The position numbers were made by a program, and so were the translations under genes. A stretch of DNA of 64,000 nucleotides from NCBI GenBank assembly GCA_018139225.1, contig JAGSNX010000003.1, forward strand, positions 434,001 through 498,000. Direction: 5' to 3'. The DNA is from Microvirga sp. SRT01 (lineage in GTDB: Bacteria > Pseudomonadota > Alphaproteobacteria > Sphingomonadales > Sphingomonadaceae). The notes under the pieces are model-generated. The model did no database searches and had not been told where the DNA came from. It saw only the letters and a list, made by a program, of their open reading frames with translations. Positions 32,463 to 42,500 of this stretch are shown piece by piece (position 1 is the first letter of the stretch; each line of letters begins with the position of its first letter).

Positions 32463-33098
32463 TTAGGACTGGTTCTTCCGAATGCCCCGCACCCGATGCC
32501 ACACATACAGCGCGACCAGCGCTACCAGCACCAGCCCGATCGCAAGGTCCGCCTGATGGAAGGCGGCCTTCAGGCGCGGATCGCTGTTCCACTGGTCGCC
32601 CAGCTTCATGCCGACCCACGCGAGAAAGAAACAGAACGGCCACGAGCCGACGAACGTATAGATATGGAATGGCAGCAGCTTCATTCGCGCGACGCCCGCG
32701 GGAAACGCGATGAAGGTGCGGATCACCGGCAGCAGCCGTCCGATCAGCACTGCGGCGGAGCCCCATTTCGCAAAGAAGCGGTCGGCGGCATCCAATTCGT
32801 CATGCCCGATCAGGATGTACCGGCCCCAGCGCTCCGCCAGCGGCCGGCCGCCGCGCTTGCCCACCTCATAGGCGACGATCGAGCCGATATTGCATCCGAT
32901 CGCGCCGGCGGTCGCCGCCCAGAACAGGTCGAACCGACCGGTCGACACGAGGTATCCCGCAAACGGCATCACGATTTCGGAGGGGAGCGGGATGCATGCG
33001 CTCTCGATCGCCATCAGCGCGGCGATGCCGATATAGCCTCCGCTGGAAATCACCCAGATAACGAAAGCGGCCAGCGCGCCCAGGATCTTCTCGAACAT
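32463..33098 (-). CDS. DedA family membrane protein
   Basis: A 211-residue protein of the DedA/SNARE-associated family, flippase-like proteins for undecaprenyl phosphate or phospholipids. Marks are the acidic-proline segment ESACIPLPSEIVMPFAGYL, GAIGCNIGSIVAYEVGKRGG, the Arg-rich GRLLPVIRTFIAFPAGVARM and membrane segments near both ends. It is minus strand, divergent from the aldo/keto reductase gene. Confidence 0.93.
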   Translation of the reverse strand: MFEKILGALAAFVIWVISSGGYIGIAALMAIESACIPLPSEIVMPFAGYLVSTGRFDLFWAATAGAIGCNIGSIVAYEVGKRGGRPLAERWGRYILIGHDELDAADRFFAKWGSAAVLIGRLLPVIRTFIAFPAGVARMKLLPFHIYTFVGSWPFCFFLAWVGMKLGDQWNSDPRLKAAFHQADLAIGLVLVALVALYVWHRVRGIRKNQS

Positions 33099-33170
33099 GC
33101 CGTCGCGCTAGGGCGTCGGGGCGCGTCAGGTCAATCGGAACCGCCCGCGTTCGGCACGGGTTGAGCCGGC

Positions 33171-33983
33171 ATGACCAATCTGACGCTCAACGACGGCCGC
33201 ATCATGCCCCAACTCGGCATGGGAACGTGGCAGATTCCCGACCCACAGGCCGCGCTGGTCGTGCGCAAGGGTTTCGATCTCGGTTTTCGCCTCGTCGACA
33301 CGGCAGCGATCTACGGCAACGAACGCGGTGTCGGTGACGGGATCAAGGGCGAGACGGGGCCGGACGGCGATGTGTGGATCACCACCAAATTGTGGAACGA
33401 CCGCCACGGCGACGCGACGGCCGCGTTGGACGAGAGCCTGTCGCTGCTGGGCATCGATGCGGTCGATCTGTACCTGATCCACTGGCCCGTCCCCCGCGAG
33501 GACGACTATGTCGCGGCATGGCAGGCGCTGATCGCCCTGCGTGAGGCGGGCAAGGCACGTTCGATCGGCGTATCGAATTTCCTGCCGGAGCATCTGGAGC
33601 GGCTCGCGTCCGAAACCGGCGTCGTCCCCGCGGTCAATCAGATCGAGCTTCATCCGCGTTTTCAGCAGCGCGAGGCGCGGGAATACCACGCGGAACACGG
33701 CATCGTGACGCAAAGCTGGAGCCCGATCGGGCAGGGCAAGGACCTGCTGACGGACCCGGCGATCACCGCGATCGCAGACAGGCATAGCCGGTCGGCCGCG
33801 CAGGTGGTTCTCGCCTGGCATCTGGCCAAGGGGTTCTCGGTGATCCCCAAGGCGTCCAGCCCCGATCACCTGAGCGACAACCTCGCCGCCGCCGACCTGA
33901 CGCTTGACGACGACGACATCGCCGCGATCGACGCGATGGACACGGAGGACGGCCGACTAGGCCCCGATCCACGCGAGATGTGA
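33171..33983 (+). CDS. Aldo/keto reductase
   Basis: A 270-residue NADPH-dependent reductase of the 2,5-diketo-D-gluconate reductase type. Family marks are MPQLGMGTWQIPDP, FRLVDTAAIYGNERGVGDGI (catalytic Asp and Tyr), WITTKLWNDRHGD (Lys), DLYLIHWPVP (His) and VIPKASSPDHLSDNLAA (cofactor site). The substrate cannot be set from sequence. A repeat follows at 33990. Confidence 0.93.
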   Translation: MTNLTLNDGRIMPQLGMGTWQIPDPQAALVVRKGFDLGFRLVDTAAIYGNERGVGDGIKGETGPDGDVWITTKLWNDRHGDATAALDESLSLLGIDAVDLYLIHWPVPREDDYVAAWQALIALREAGKARSIGVSNFLPEHLERLASETGVVPAVNQIELHPRFQQREAREYHAEHGIVTQSWSPIGQGKDLLTDPAITAIADRHSRSAAQVVLAWHLAKGFSVIPKASSPDHLSDNLAAADLTLDDDDIAAIDAMDTEDGRLGPDPREM

Positions 33984-33989
33984 GTGTGT

Positions 33990-34060
33990 TGCTCCCCTCT
34001 CCTGCTGGGAGAGGGAGGGTCTTGCACTTCCAAGTGCAATAGGGTGGGTGGCTGAATTGC
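33990..34060. repeat. Intergenic palindromic repeat
   Basis: CCCCTCTCCTGCTGGGAGAGGG and a CTTGCACTTCCAAGTGCAA palindrome lie together between two convergent genes. This looks like one of the dispersed GC-rich repeat families; the first palindrome may also act as a terminator. Confidence 0.6.
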
Positions 34061-34072
34061 GGCCGATGACGC

Positions 34073-35458
34073 TTAACCCAACACCGCGCCCGCCAGCTTC
34101 AAATCCTCCACGAACCGACCGAACTCCTCCTCTGCCTGCGCGGGATCCGGCAGGCGCAGCAGATAGCTCGGATGCACCGTGATCCACGCCGCGCCTCCAT
34201 CCGGCAGGCGCAGTTTGCGGCCACGTTCACGACCGATCGTCATCGTCTTGCCGAACAGCGACCGCGCCGCCGTCGCGCCGAGCGCCACCGTCACCTGCGG
34301 CTTCACGAGCATCTGTTCCTGCTCGATCCACCAGCGGCAGGCATCGATCTCGCCCGTGCCGGGTTTGGAGTGGATGCGCCGCTTGCCGCGCTGTTCGAAT
34401 TTGAAATGCTTGACCGCATTGGTGACGTAGGTGCGGCTGCGATCGATCCCCGCCGCCGCCAATGCGCGGTCGAACACCTGTCCCGCCGGACCGACGAAGG
34501 GCTTGCCTGCCAGATCCTCCTGATCGCCGGGCTGTTCGCCCACGAACATCAGCGGTGCGTCGACCGGTCCCTCGCCGAACACGGTCTGTGTCGCGGGCTT
34601 GTAGAGCGGACAGCGGGTGCAGCCTGCGGCTTCCTCGCGCAGCGCCTGCCACGCCGCCATGCTGTTACCGCCGATATCCTGCCGCGCCGTCTCGATCATC
34701 TTCGCCTCCCGCGCCTGTGCGCCCGCGATCAGTTGTGGGACCAACTGAGTTTCGGGCATGTTCTTCCAGTATTTGCGCGGCATCTCACGCAGCATCGCGC
34801 CAACCTTGACACGCGCCGGGTTGAAGATGCTGGCGTAATAGGTCTTCCAGACATCCTCGATCGGATCGCCCTCGGGCGCATCGGCCTTGCTCGCGCCCGG
34901 ACCCTCCTGCAACGTCTTGCCATCCCAATGCAGCGAAACCTCCGGAGTCAGGATCGACCAGCGCATGCTGGCGAAGCGATTGACGAAGAACGCGGCATTG
35001 GCGCGGACGATGTGGTGGTCCGGTTCGAACCACGCGACGAAGCGCGTGCCGTCCGCATCCTCGACTTCGCGAAAGCGCAGAAAGGCTCGCATCTTGTGGA
35101 TGTCGCGGCGGACATCCTTGGCGATGCGGTCGAGCCGCCGCACCAGCGGGTCGGCACGATCCTCGACCAGCTTGGGCTCCGTCCGCAGTCGCGCGAGCAG
35201 CGTATAGAGCAGCGCGAATCGCTCCGGTTCGGACGACAGGACGACACTGCGCGCGAGATCGATAAAGGCCCGCGGCACCGAGAAGCCGGACGACGCCGGC
35301 ACGGCTCGCGCTTCCGCCTCGCCCGCGAACAGGTCCGTCGCCACGTCGCCGACCTGCCACACGACATCGTCGGGCGGCACCTGCTCGGCCGCAAGCCCCC
35401 GTGCCGCATTGCGCCAGCCGTCGAAATCGTCCGGCTGGTCCAATGTCACCACGCGCAT
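34073..35458 (-). CDS. UdgX family uracil-DNA binding protein with DUF4130 domain
   Basis: The start at 35458 (MRVVTLDQPDDFDGWRNAA) gives 461 residues. The N-terminal half is the DUF4130/TIGR03915 domain, including RADPLVRRLDRIAKDVRRDIHKMRAFLRFR and WSILTPEVSLHWDG. The C-terminal half is UdgX: a Cys cluster CTRCPLYKPATQTVFGEG for an iron-sulphur site, then VGEQPGDQEDLAGKPFVGPAG and the KRRIHSKP loop. In UdgX the His of KRRIH forms a covalent link to DNA after uracil removal. The paired radical-SAM gene lies at 36877, the known partner of this domain fusion. Confidence 0.93.
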   Translation of the reverse strand: MRVVTLDQPDDFDGWRNAARGLAAEQVPPDDVVWQVGDVATDLFAGEAEARAVPASSGFSVPRAFIDLARSVVLSSEPERFALLYTLLARLRTEPKLVEDRADPLVRRLDRIAKDVRRDIHKMRAFLRFREVEDADGTRFVAWFEPDHHIVRANAAFFVNRFASMRWSILTPEVSLHWDGKTLQEGPGASKADAPEGDPIEDVWKTYYASIFNPARVKVGAMLREMPRKYWKNMPETQLVPQLIAGAQAREAKMIETARQDIGGNSMAAWQALREEAAGCTRCPLYKPATQTVFGEGPVDAPLMFVGEQPGDQEDLAGKPFVGPAGQVFDRALAAAGIDRSRTYVTNAVKHFKFEQRGKRRIHSKPGTGEIDACRWWIEQEQMLVKPQVTVALGATAARSLFGKTMTIGRERGRKLRLPDGGAAWITVHPSYLLRLPDPAQAEEEFGRFVEDLKLAGAVLG

Positions 35459-35507
35459 CCGCCGCTCCTTAAACGCTTTGCAAGTCGTGGCTTCTACGAG
35501 GGTCGCG

Positions 35508-36929
35508 ATGACAACGCGTTCTGCCCGATCCTGCTGGTTGACCAACGCATTGGCGGCGTTGCTGTTGCTCGCCGCGGCCTATGGCGTCTTTTCGACGCCG
35601 GCGCTGGTCGAACGCTGGGGGACATCGCCGGTCGGAATCGTCCTGACGCTCGTTTGGGCCGGGCTTGCCTGCCGCATCCTCGCCGGCGCCGTACGACCAC
35701 CGTCCCGTGCGGAATGGGCAGGATTGGCCGTCGCCGCCGCGGCGTTGCGAATCGGCAGCGCGCTGCTCGCCGCGAACCGCGTGTCGCCGGGCGACTCCGC
35801 CATCTACGTGGAGCTTGCGCAGAATGGGCTCGCCGGGCGCGGCCTCGCGATCGACGACCCGTGGCTGGGGATCGCCGTCCGCGCCTTCTACCCGCCTTTG
35901 TACCCGCTGCTGCTGGCGGGATGGAGTTGGCTCGCGGGGTTCTCCACCCCGTCGCTGCTGATCCTGTCCACCGCCATCGACCTGCTGACCGCCGCCGCCA
36001 TCGTGCGGCTTGGCGAGCGGGTCGCCGACCGGCGGATCGGCGTCGCGACGGCAGCGCTTTACCTGATCTGGCCGGCGACCCTGTTCTCTGCGCCCCTCGC
36101 GCAGAAAGAGGGGTTGGGTGTGGCACTCGCGGTCCTGCTGGCGCTGGCGTGGTGCATGGCGGGGGAGGGGCGCTGGTGGCGGCGGTCGCTCGCGATCGGC
36201 GTGGCGGCGGGGCTGCTCGCCCTGACGCAGCCCGGTTGGGCACCGCTCGCGCTGGCGTTCGGATTGGCGGCGTGGCCGCGGATCGGCTGGCGGCGGATGC
36301 TGGCGGTCGGCGCTCCGGCCGCAGGCGTTGCAGCGGCGGTGATGCTGCCGTGGTGGCTGCGTAACGGCGCGCTGTTCGGCGCGTTCGTCCCGTTGACCAG
36401 CGTATCCGGGCTGAGCCTGTGGATCGGCAACAATCCCGACGCGACCGGGCGCTGGATGGCCTATCCGGCAATCCTGCACGGCCTGCCGGAGCTGGAGGTC
36501 GGCCGCGTAGCCGGCGGTATGGCACGACGCTGGATCATCGCGCATCCGGCCGAATTCGTGCGCCTGACGCTGGCCAAGGCGATCCGTGCATTGGGGTTGG
36601 CGCAGAGCGGCGTGTCGCGGCTCAGTGCGATGCGGCCACCGATCGCACCCGTGTACGCCGCTGCGCTGTTGCCGCTCGCCCAGGCCGCACAGACCGCCAT
36701 GCTGGCGATGACGGCCGCTGTCCTGCGGTTCGAGCGCCGCGTGCCGGTCGCGTTTTTGATCGCCGCGCTGGCGCACATGCTGCTCGTCGACGTGTGGTTC
36801 GAGTTCGACGAGCGTCACCGCGATGTCGTGACGCCGTTCCTGCTGCTGACGCTGGTCGCCGGCGCGGCCGCATGGCTCAGGCGGCGAACAGCTCCAGCTG
36901 TTGCCGCTTCGGCGCGACCAGCGGCCTGA
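35508..36929 (+). CDS. GT-C type glycosyltransferase-like membrane protein
   Basis: The start at 35508 (MTTRSARSCWLTNALAALLL) gives 473 residues. A hydrophobic profile with about ten membrane segments and an Asp in a loop between the first and second segments (SPGDSAIYVELAQNGLAGRG) fits the PMT/ArnT-like GT-C fold, which uses polyprenyl-phosphate sugars. The acceptor is unknown. It diverges from UdgX and its 3' end overlaps the end of the radical-SAM gene by 53 bp. Confidence 0.78.
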   Translation: MTTRSARSCWLTNALAALLLLAAAYGVFSTPALVERWGTSPVGIVLTLVWAGLACRILAGAVRPPSRAEWAGLAVAAAALRIGSALLAANRVSPGDSAIYVELAQNGLAGRGLAIDDPWLGIAVRAFYPPLYPLLLAGWSWLAGFSTPSLLILSTAIDLLTAAAIVRLGERVADRRIGVATAALYLIWPATLFSAPLAQKEGLGVALAVLLALAWCMAGEGRWWRRSLAIGVAAGLLALTQPGWAPLALAFGLAAWPRIGWRRMLAVGAPAAGVAAAVMLPWWLRNGALFGAFVPLTSVSGLSLWIGNNPDATGRWMAYPAILHGLPELEVGRVAGGMARRWIIAHPAEFVRLTLAKAIRALGLAQSGVSRLSAMRPPIAPVYAAALLPLAQAAQTAMLAMTAAVLRFERRVPVAFLIAALAHMLLVDVWFEFDERHRDVVTPFLLLTLVAGAAAWLRRRTAPAVAASARPAA

Positions 36930-38136
36930 TCTCCGCACGATCGGCGAGCACCACCGGTCGCCAGTCCTCGGCGATGATGAACGGCCGCAGCTTGGCGACC
37001 GACACGGTCAACCGCGCGATATCGTCCAGCCGCAACTTCCGCCAGCGCCGGCTGGTGAGGATGCCGTTGACCGCCTTCACGCCCAGCCCCGGCACCCGCA
37101 ACAGCATTTCGCGGGGCGCGCGGTTCACGTCGACGGGGAAGCGGTCGCGGAACTTCAGCGCCCAGGCCAGCTTCGGATCGATGTCGAGCGGCAGCATGCC
37201 CGTCGCATCGTCCGCCGCGGACACGACCTCTGCCGGCGTGAAGTCGTAAAAGCGCATCAGCCAATCCGACTGGTACAAACGATGCTCGCGCATCAGCGGC
37301 GGGCGCTGCAATGGCAGCACCGACGACGCATCGGGAATGGGACTGAAGGCCGAGTAATAGACGCGGCGCAGACCGAAGCGATCGTACAGATTCGACGCGC
37401 GCGTGACGATATCGCCGTCCGTAGCGGAATCCGCCCCTACGATCATCTGCGTCGACTGGCCGGCCGGCGCAAACTTGGGCGCCGATTTGTACTTCTTGCG
37501 CGCATCGCCCGTGTCGGCGATCGATGCCTTCACATCGCGCATCGCACCCTCGATCCGAGCGCCGTCCTTTTCGGGGGCGAGCCGCTTCAGCCCGCCGACG
37601 GTCGGAAGTTCGACGTTGATCGATACGCGGTCCGCGTACAGTCCCGCCTGATGCACCAGTTCGGGATCGGCATCCGGAATCGTCTTCAGATGGATGTAGC
37701 CGCGGAAATGATGATCCTCGCGCAGCGATCGCGCGACCTCGACCATCTGCTCCATCGTATAGTTGGACGAGCGGATGATCCCCGACGACAGGAACAAGCC
37801 CTCGATATAATTACGGCGATAAAAGGCGAGCGTCAGATTGACGACCTCCTGCGCGGTAAAGCGTGCGCGGCGGACGTTGGAGCTCTTGCGATTGATGCAG
37901 TAATGACAGTCGAAGATGCAGCTATTCGTCAGCAGGATCTTCAGCAGCGAGATGCAGCGCCCGTCCGGTGCGTAGGCGTGACAAATACCGTGCCCCTCGG
38001 TGGAGCCAATACCCTTCCCATCGCGGCTGTTGCGCTTGGCGGTGCCCGACGACGCACAGGATGCGTCATACTTCGCCGCATCGGCCAAAATCTCGAGCTT
38101 TTGCTGGGTGTCGAGTTGTGCCATCGCGTTCGACAT
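36877..38136 (-). CDS. Radical SAM protein, putative DNA modification/repair (TIGR03916 type)
   Basis: A 419-residue radical SAM enzyme. The cluster motif is NSCIFDCHYCIN (C-x3-C-x2-C) near residues 70-80. A C-terminal helix-hairpin-helix (LLRVPGLGVKAVNGILTS) suggests DNA binding, and the last residues are RQQLELFAA, which fits a beta-clamp-binding motif (QLxLF). The family is named for its tight association with the DUF4130-UdgX protein encoded at 34073. Substrate is unknown. A shorter start at the second Met (MAQLDTQQ) is possible. Confidence 0.92.
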   Translation of the reverse strand: MSNAMAQLDTQQKLEILADAAKYDASCASSGTAKRNSRDGKGIGSTEGHGICHAYAPDGRCISLLKILLTNSCIFDCHYCINRKSSNVRRARFTAQEVVNLTLAFYRRNYIEGLFLSSGIIRSSNYTMEQMVEVARSLREDHHFRGYIHLKTIPDADPELVHQAGLYADRVSINVELPTVGGLKRLAPEKDGARIEGAMRDVKASIADTGDARKKYKSAPKFAPAGQSTQMIVGADSATDGDIVTRASNLYDRFGLRRVYYSAFSPIPDASSVLPLQRPPLMREHRLYQSDWLMRFYDFTPAEVVSAADDATGMLPLDIDPKLAWALKFRDRFPVDVNRAPREMLLRVPGLGVKAVNGILTSRRWRKLRLDDIARLTVSVAKLRPFIIAEDWRPVVLADRAEIRPLVAPKRQQLELFAA

Positions 38137-38206
38137 ACGTTCCCGGTGCCCCGGTCACAAGTCGATGCCGCCAAGAACCTTGCGACCGGTAACCCAGGTT
38201 GCCGAG

Positions 38207-38228
38207 CGGGGCGGGAAATCCCGCCCCG
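38207..38228 (-). terminator. Hairpin after csbD
   Basis: CGGGGCGGG and CCCGCCCCG form a 9-bp perfect stem with an AAAT loop, 8 bp beyond the csbD stop on the minus strand. No T-run follows. Confidence 0.6.
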
Positions 38229-38236
38229 TCCGTCAC

Positions 38237-38521
38237 TTAGCGCTTGCCGCGCAGCGTGTTGAGGATGGCGAGCCCCACTACGCCGACCAGCGCCGCGGCG
38301 GCATAGGGACGCTCCTTGGCGAAGCTCTTGGCCTTCTCGACCACCGGGCCGGGGTTGGCGATCGCGTCGCGCGCCACGCCTGCCGCCTGCTTCGCCGAAC
38401 CGACGACCTGATCGGCGACGCCCTCGCTGCGCAGCGAGTCGTTGCCCAGGGCCGCACCCACGCCTTCCTTGACGTTGCCGGTCAGCTTCTGCGTGTCGCC
38501 TTCGAAAGTGGTCGCGTTCAT
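38237..38521 (-). CDS. CsbD family stress-response protein with C-terminal membrane segment
   Basis: The start at 38521 has AAAGGA just upstream; the protein has 94 residues. The N-terminal part is a CsbD-like helical repeat (FEGDTQKLTGNVKEGVGAAL), and the C terminus is a membrane segment with YAAAALVGVVGLAIL and a basic end. Proteins of this type are induced by general stress; the exact role is not known. Divergent from the barrel gene at 38667. Confidence 0.85.
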   Translation of the reverse strand: MNATTFEGDTQKLTGNVKEGVGAALGNDSLRSEGVADQVVGSAKQAAGVARDAIANPGPVVEKAKSFAKERPYAAAALVGVVGLAILNTLRGKR

Positions 38522-38666
38522 GATCGGTCCTTTGTTGGAAATGACGCGCCCTGAACGACCGGCACGCTGGAAAGTGCCGCCCCCGCAACGATCCTCCACG
38601 ACAAGCCGGCCGGAACATCCCGTCGATCCGTGATTTGGGTCGGGATTCGAAAAGGGGCTGGTGGGA

Positions 38667-39413
38667 ATGTGGAACGCGCGCGCGGCTTTGGCGGCGATGA
38701 TGATGGTGAGCGGCGCGGCGGTGGCGGGCGGTGCGGATGCACAGACGTTTGTGGATGTCTTTGCCGGTCGAGCGTGGCCGGAGAAAACCGCCGCCACGCT
38801 GACCGCCGATGAGGCGCGGATCAACGGTCAGATCGTGCCGGCGGACCTGCGCGTCGAGATCGAGACGCTGCGGCCGACCCGATCCGACATATACGGCGCG
38901 CGCGTCGGTCACTGGTTCGGTGCGTTCGGGGTCGCAGTCGACGCCGCCACGCTGGACCCGGACGTCAAGCAGCAGACGATCCGCGCCACCGCGAACCTGC
39001 GGCTGGACGAGCGATTGTTTGGGGAGGAGGTCGTGATCGACCCCGGTCGCTCGGTTGCGGTGGATATTCCGCGTCTGACCGTGCCAATGACCGCGACCAT
39101 CGCCGCACTGGCGATGGTGCGCGTACCCGCCGGCGGGATCGAGCCCTATGCGTTCGCGGGGCCGGCGTATCTCATCACGGACAGCGATATCGGCGGAAAC
39201 TGGGGCCTGCGCGCGGGCGGCGGTGCGAAGCTGATGCTGACGCGCTGGATCGGCGTGTTCGCGGAATATCGTTACACCCGCGTCGCCGCGGACGCCATCG
39301 CCGGACGGATCGGTGGCGAGATCGCGGGCCAGACCGGCACCACCGGCGACATCCGCATCGACCTGAACATCCGCAATCACAGCGCAGTCGGCGGCGTCAG
39401 TTTCGCGTTCTGA
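38667..39413 (+). CDS. Outer-membrane beta-barrel protein
   Basis: A protein of about 248 residues with a signal peptide (MWNARAALAAMMMVSGAAVAGGADA) cleaved near residue 25. Alternating hydrophobic and polar residues and a Phe end (HSAVGGVSFAF) match outer-membrane barrels; the GPAYLITDSDIGGNWGLRAGGG and VFAEYRYTRVAA segments resemble OmpA-like eight-strand barrels. The terminal Phe is the signal for the BAM complex. The ATG at 38667 is used; 38661 is an in-frame alternative. Confidence 0.85.
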   Translation: MWNARAALAAMMMVSGAAVAGGADAQTFVDVFAGRAWPEKTAATLTADEARINGQIVPADLRVEIETLRPTRSDIYGARVGHWFGAFGVAVDAATLDPDVKQQTIRATANLRLDERLFGEEVVIDPGRSVAVDIPRLTVPMTATIAALAMVRVPAGGIEPYAFAGPAYLITDSDIGGNWGLRAGGGAKLMLTRWIGVFAEYRYTRVAADAIAGRIGGEIAGQTGTTGDIRIDLNIRNHSAVGGVSFAF

Positions 39414-39445
39414 AAAAAAGGGCAGCCGCGGGATCGCGGCTGCCC
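39413..39445 (-). terminator. Terminator of smc (also after the barrel gene)
   Basis: GGGCAGCCGCG and CGCGGCTGCCC pair over 11 bp with a GGAT loop at 39420-39445. The preceding A7 run reads as T7 on the minus strand, so it is a strong terminator for smc, 120 bp past its stop; it may also serve the barrel gene on the plus strand. Confidence 0.82.
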
Positions 39446-39565
39446 CGTAGTTCGGGTGCCGGACACAGGGGGAGGAGGCCCGGCCCGATCCCTCTGGCCG
39501 CGGATCATTGCGGTATTATGTCGGTATGGTGCTGCAATGCGGCACATCCGCCTTATTCGGCGACA

Positions 39566-42500
39566 TCATTCCGCGGCGACCAGCGTTTCCGCTGCCTGAA
39601 GATCGACCGACACCAGCCGGCTGACGCCGCGTTCGATCATCGTCACGCCGAACAGCCGGTGCATGCGGCTCATCGTCACGGCATTGTGCGTGACGATAAG
39701 ATAGCGGGTCGCGGTTTCCTGCGTCATCCGGTCGAGCAGGTCGCAAAAGCGTTCGATATTCGCATCGTCCAGCGGCGCGTCGACCTCGTCCAGCACGCAG
39801 ATCGGGGCCGGATTGGTCAGGAACAGCGCGAAGATCAGCGCCACCGCGGTCAGCGCCTGCTCCCCACCCGACAACAGCGTCAGCGATTGCAGCCGCTTGC
39901 CCGGCGGTTGCGCCATGATCTCCAGCCCCGCCTCCAGCGGATCGTCCGAATCGACCAGTTCCAGATGCGCCGCGCCGCCGTCGAACAGGGTAGCGAACAA
40001 TCGGCGGAAATGGCCGTCCACCGCCTCGAACGCGGCACGCAGGCGCTGGCGACCTTCGCGGTTCAGCGTCTGGATCGACCCGCGCAGGGCCGCCACCGCC
40101 TCGCCCAGTTCGGCGCGCTCGGCGGCGATCGTGGTGCTCGACGACTCCACCTCCGCCAGCTCGCGTTCGGCGACGAGGTTCACGGGCCCGATCCGCTCGC
40201 GTTCCGCCGACAGCTTCTCATGCGTTCGCGACTCGTCGGCGGGCGAGCGCACCTCGCCGCCGACGAAATTCAGCCGTTCGGGCAGCACCGGCGCCGGGCA
40301 GCCGAACCGCTCGCCGGACAGCCGGCCCATCTCGACACGGCGCAGTTCCTGATTCTCGACCCGTGCGACCGCGCCGGCCCGTGCCTCGCGCGCCTGACCC
40401 AGCGTCTCCAGCGCCACACGGTGCCGTGCCTCCGCCGCCCGCACCGCGTGTTCCGCGTCGCGCTCGGTAGCGGTCAACGAGTCCAGCGCCGTGCGGGCGG
40501 CATCATGCTCCGTCGCAAGTTCGGCGATCCGCACCGCGAGCAGGGCAGGGTGGGGTGCCAGCGCATCGCGCTCCTGCCGAATCGCCTCTTCACGCACCGC
40601 CATCGCCGCGATCCGTTTCGCCGCCTCGCCCGCACGCGTCCGCCAGGATTTCACCTCCGCCAGCGCCGCTGCGCGCCGTTCCCGGTCCGCCGCGACGGTG
40701 CGATCGAGTCCCAACCGGGCCGCTCGCGCTTCGGCGATCGCCAGCCGCCGCTCCCCCGCCTCCCGCGACAGGGTTTCCGCGCGGGCGGCGCTGGCCGATC
40801 CGTCCGGCAACGCCGCCATCGCTGCGGCGGCACGCGCACGTTCCGTCTCCGCCTCGTCGTGTTCACGTCCCAGTCGCGTGGCACGGGTGTCCAGATCGGC
40901 GCGCCGCCCGGCCAACCGCTCCGCCTGCGTGGTCGCCGAGTCTTCCGAGCGCTGGGCGTCCCGCACCTCGGTCTCGGCGCGCGCGAGTCTCGCCCGCGCC
41001 TCCGCTGCGCTGGTCCGGGCCTCCGCCATCGTCACGTCGATCGCCGCGCGTGCCGCCTCGGCCGTTGCGACCGCCGCCGCCGCTGCCGGTCGGGCCGCGG
41101 TCAGGATTGTCAGCCGATTGCGCCGCTCCAGCCGCTCCGCCGTCGCACCGCCAGCCTGCGCGGTGTGGAACCCGTCCCACCGCCGCAGCGCGCCACCGCG
41201 CGTGACCAGCCGTTGACCCACCGCGAGCGTTTGTCCGGCATCCGCGTCCACGACGAACACCTGCGCCAGTCGTCGTGCCAGCAGGTCGGGGGCCGCGACA
41301 TGGTTTGCCAGCACGTCCGCCCCCGCGATCGGCGCAGGATCGCCCGCCTCCACCGCCGCCCCGGCCCATGCCGCGGGTCCGGCCTCCAGATCGTCACCCA
41401 GCGCCGCCGCCAGCGCGCGCTCATAACCGGGCCGGGGGGTGCATCGATCGACCAGCCGCTCGGCTCCACCGCGCTTCGTCGTCCGCTCCAATACCGCGAT
41501 CTCACTGTCGATTGCGGCCAGCTCCGCACGGGCCGTCGCGCGCGTCGCCTCGTCCGCGTCGCGCTTTGCCAAGGCCGTGCGCTCGCTTCCCTCGGCCTTG
41601 GCAATCGCTGTCCGCGCCGCGTCTGCCTGGATCAGTGCCCGCGCGCGACGTGCCGCCGCCGCCCGTTCCGCCTCCAGCGGTTCGAGGCGCGGCAACGACC
41701 CAAGCGCCCCCGTCACCTCGGCCACCTCGCGGGCCGCCCGATCGAGACGGGTGGTCGCGGCGGCGAGGGCCGCGGCGGCGACGCGGGCTTCGGCCGCTTC
41801 GCTTGCACGTGCGCTCATCGCCTGCGCCAGCGCGACCTCCGCATCGCGACCGGCTCGCTCCGCCTCGGCCAGCGCCGCCTCCAGCACCGGCACCTGCGCC
41901 GCCGCCGCGACGATCGCCGCGTCGAGGCGCTTGCCCTCGACCGCCAGCGCCTCCAGCGCCGCCGCTGCATCGGTCGCCAACGATCCCTCGCGCGTGCGAT
42001 CGTCGGCGATCCCCACCAGCGCCGTTTCCAGTTCGGTCAGTCGCCGCGTTGCGCCGGCCGCCTCCGTTTTGAGCGCCGCCAATTCATGTCCCGCCTCGCT
42101 GGCACGGTCGCGTGCGACGAGGGCGTCGGCGCGCGCGGTCGCCGATGTCGCCGCCGCTTCGTGCTGAAGTGCCGCGGTCGCCGCTTCGGCATCCGTCGCG
42201 GTCTGGACCGCGGCTTCGCAGGCTTCGGCATCGGCCTTGGCTGCGTCCGCCGCCTGCTTGGCATCGCGCCAGCGGGCGTAGATCATCCGTGCCTCCGCCA
42301 GCCGGATGCGGTCGGACAGATCGCGATAGCGTTCCGCCGCACGCGCCTGCCGTCGCAACGACGCGACTCGTGCGCCCTGATCGGCGAGCACCTCGTCAAG
42401 CCGCGCGAGGTTGGCCTCCGTCGCGCGCAGCCGCATTTCGGCATCGCGGCGACGGACGTGGAGCCCGGCGATGCCCGCCGCCTCCTCCAGCATCTGGCGA

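Noticed and set aside
35469..36938. 489-residue minus-strand open frame under the GT-C gene
   Set aside because: Arg/Gln/His-rich antisense frame; the plus-strand frame has membrane segments of a real protein.
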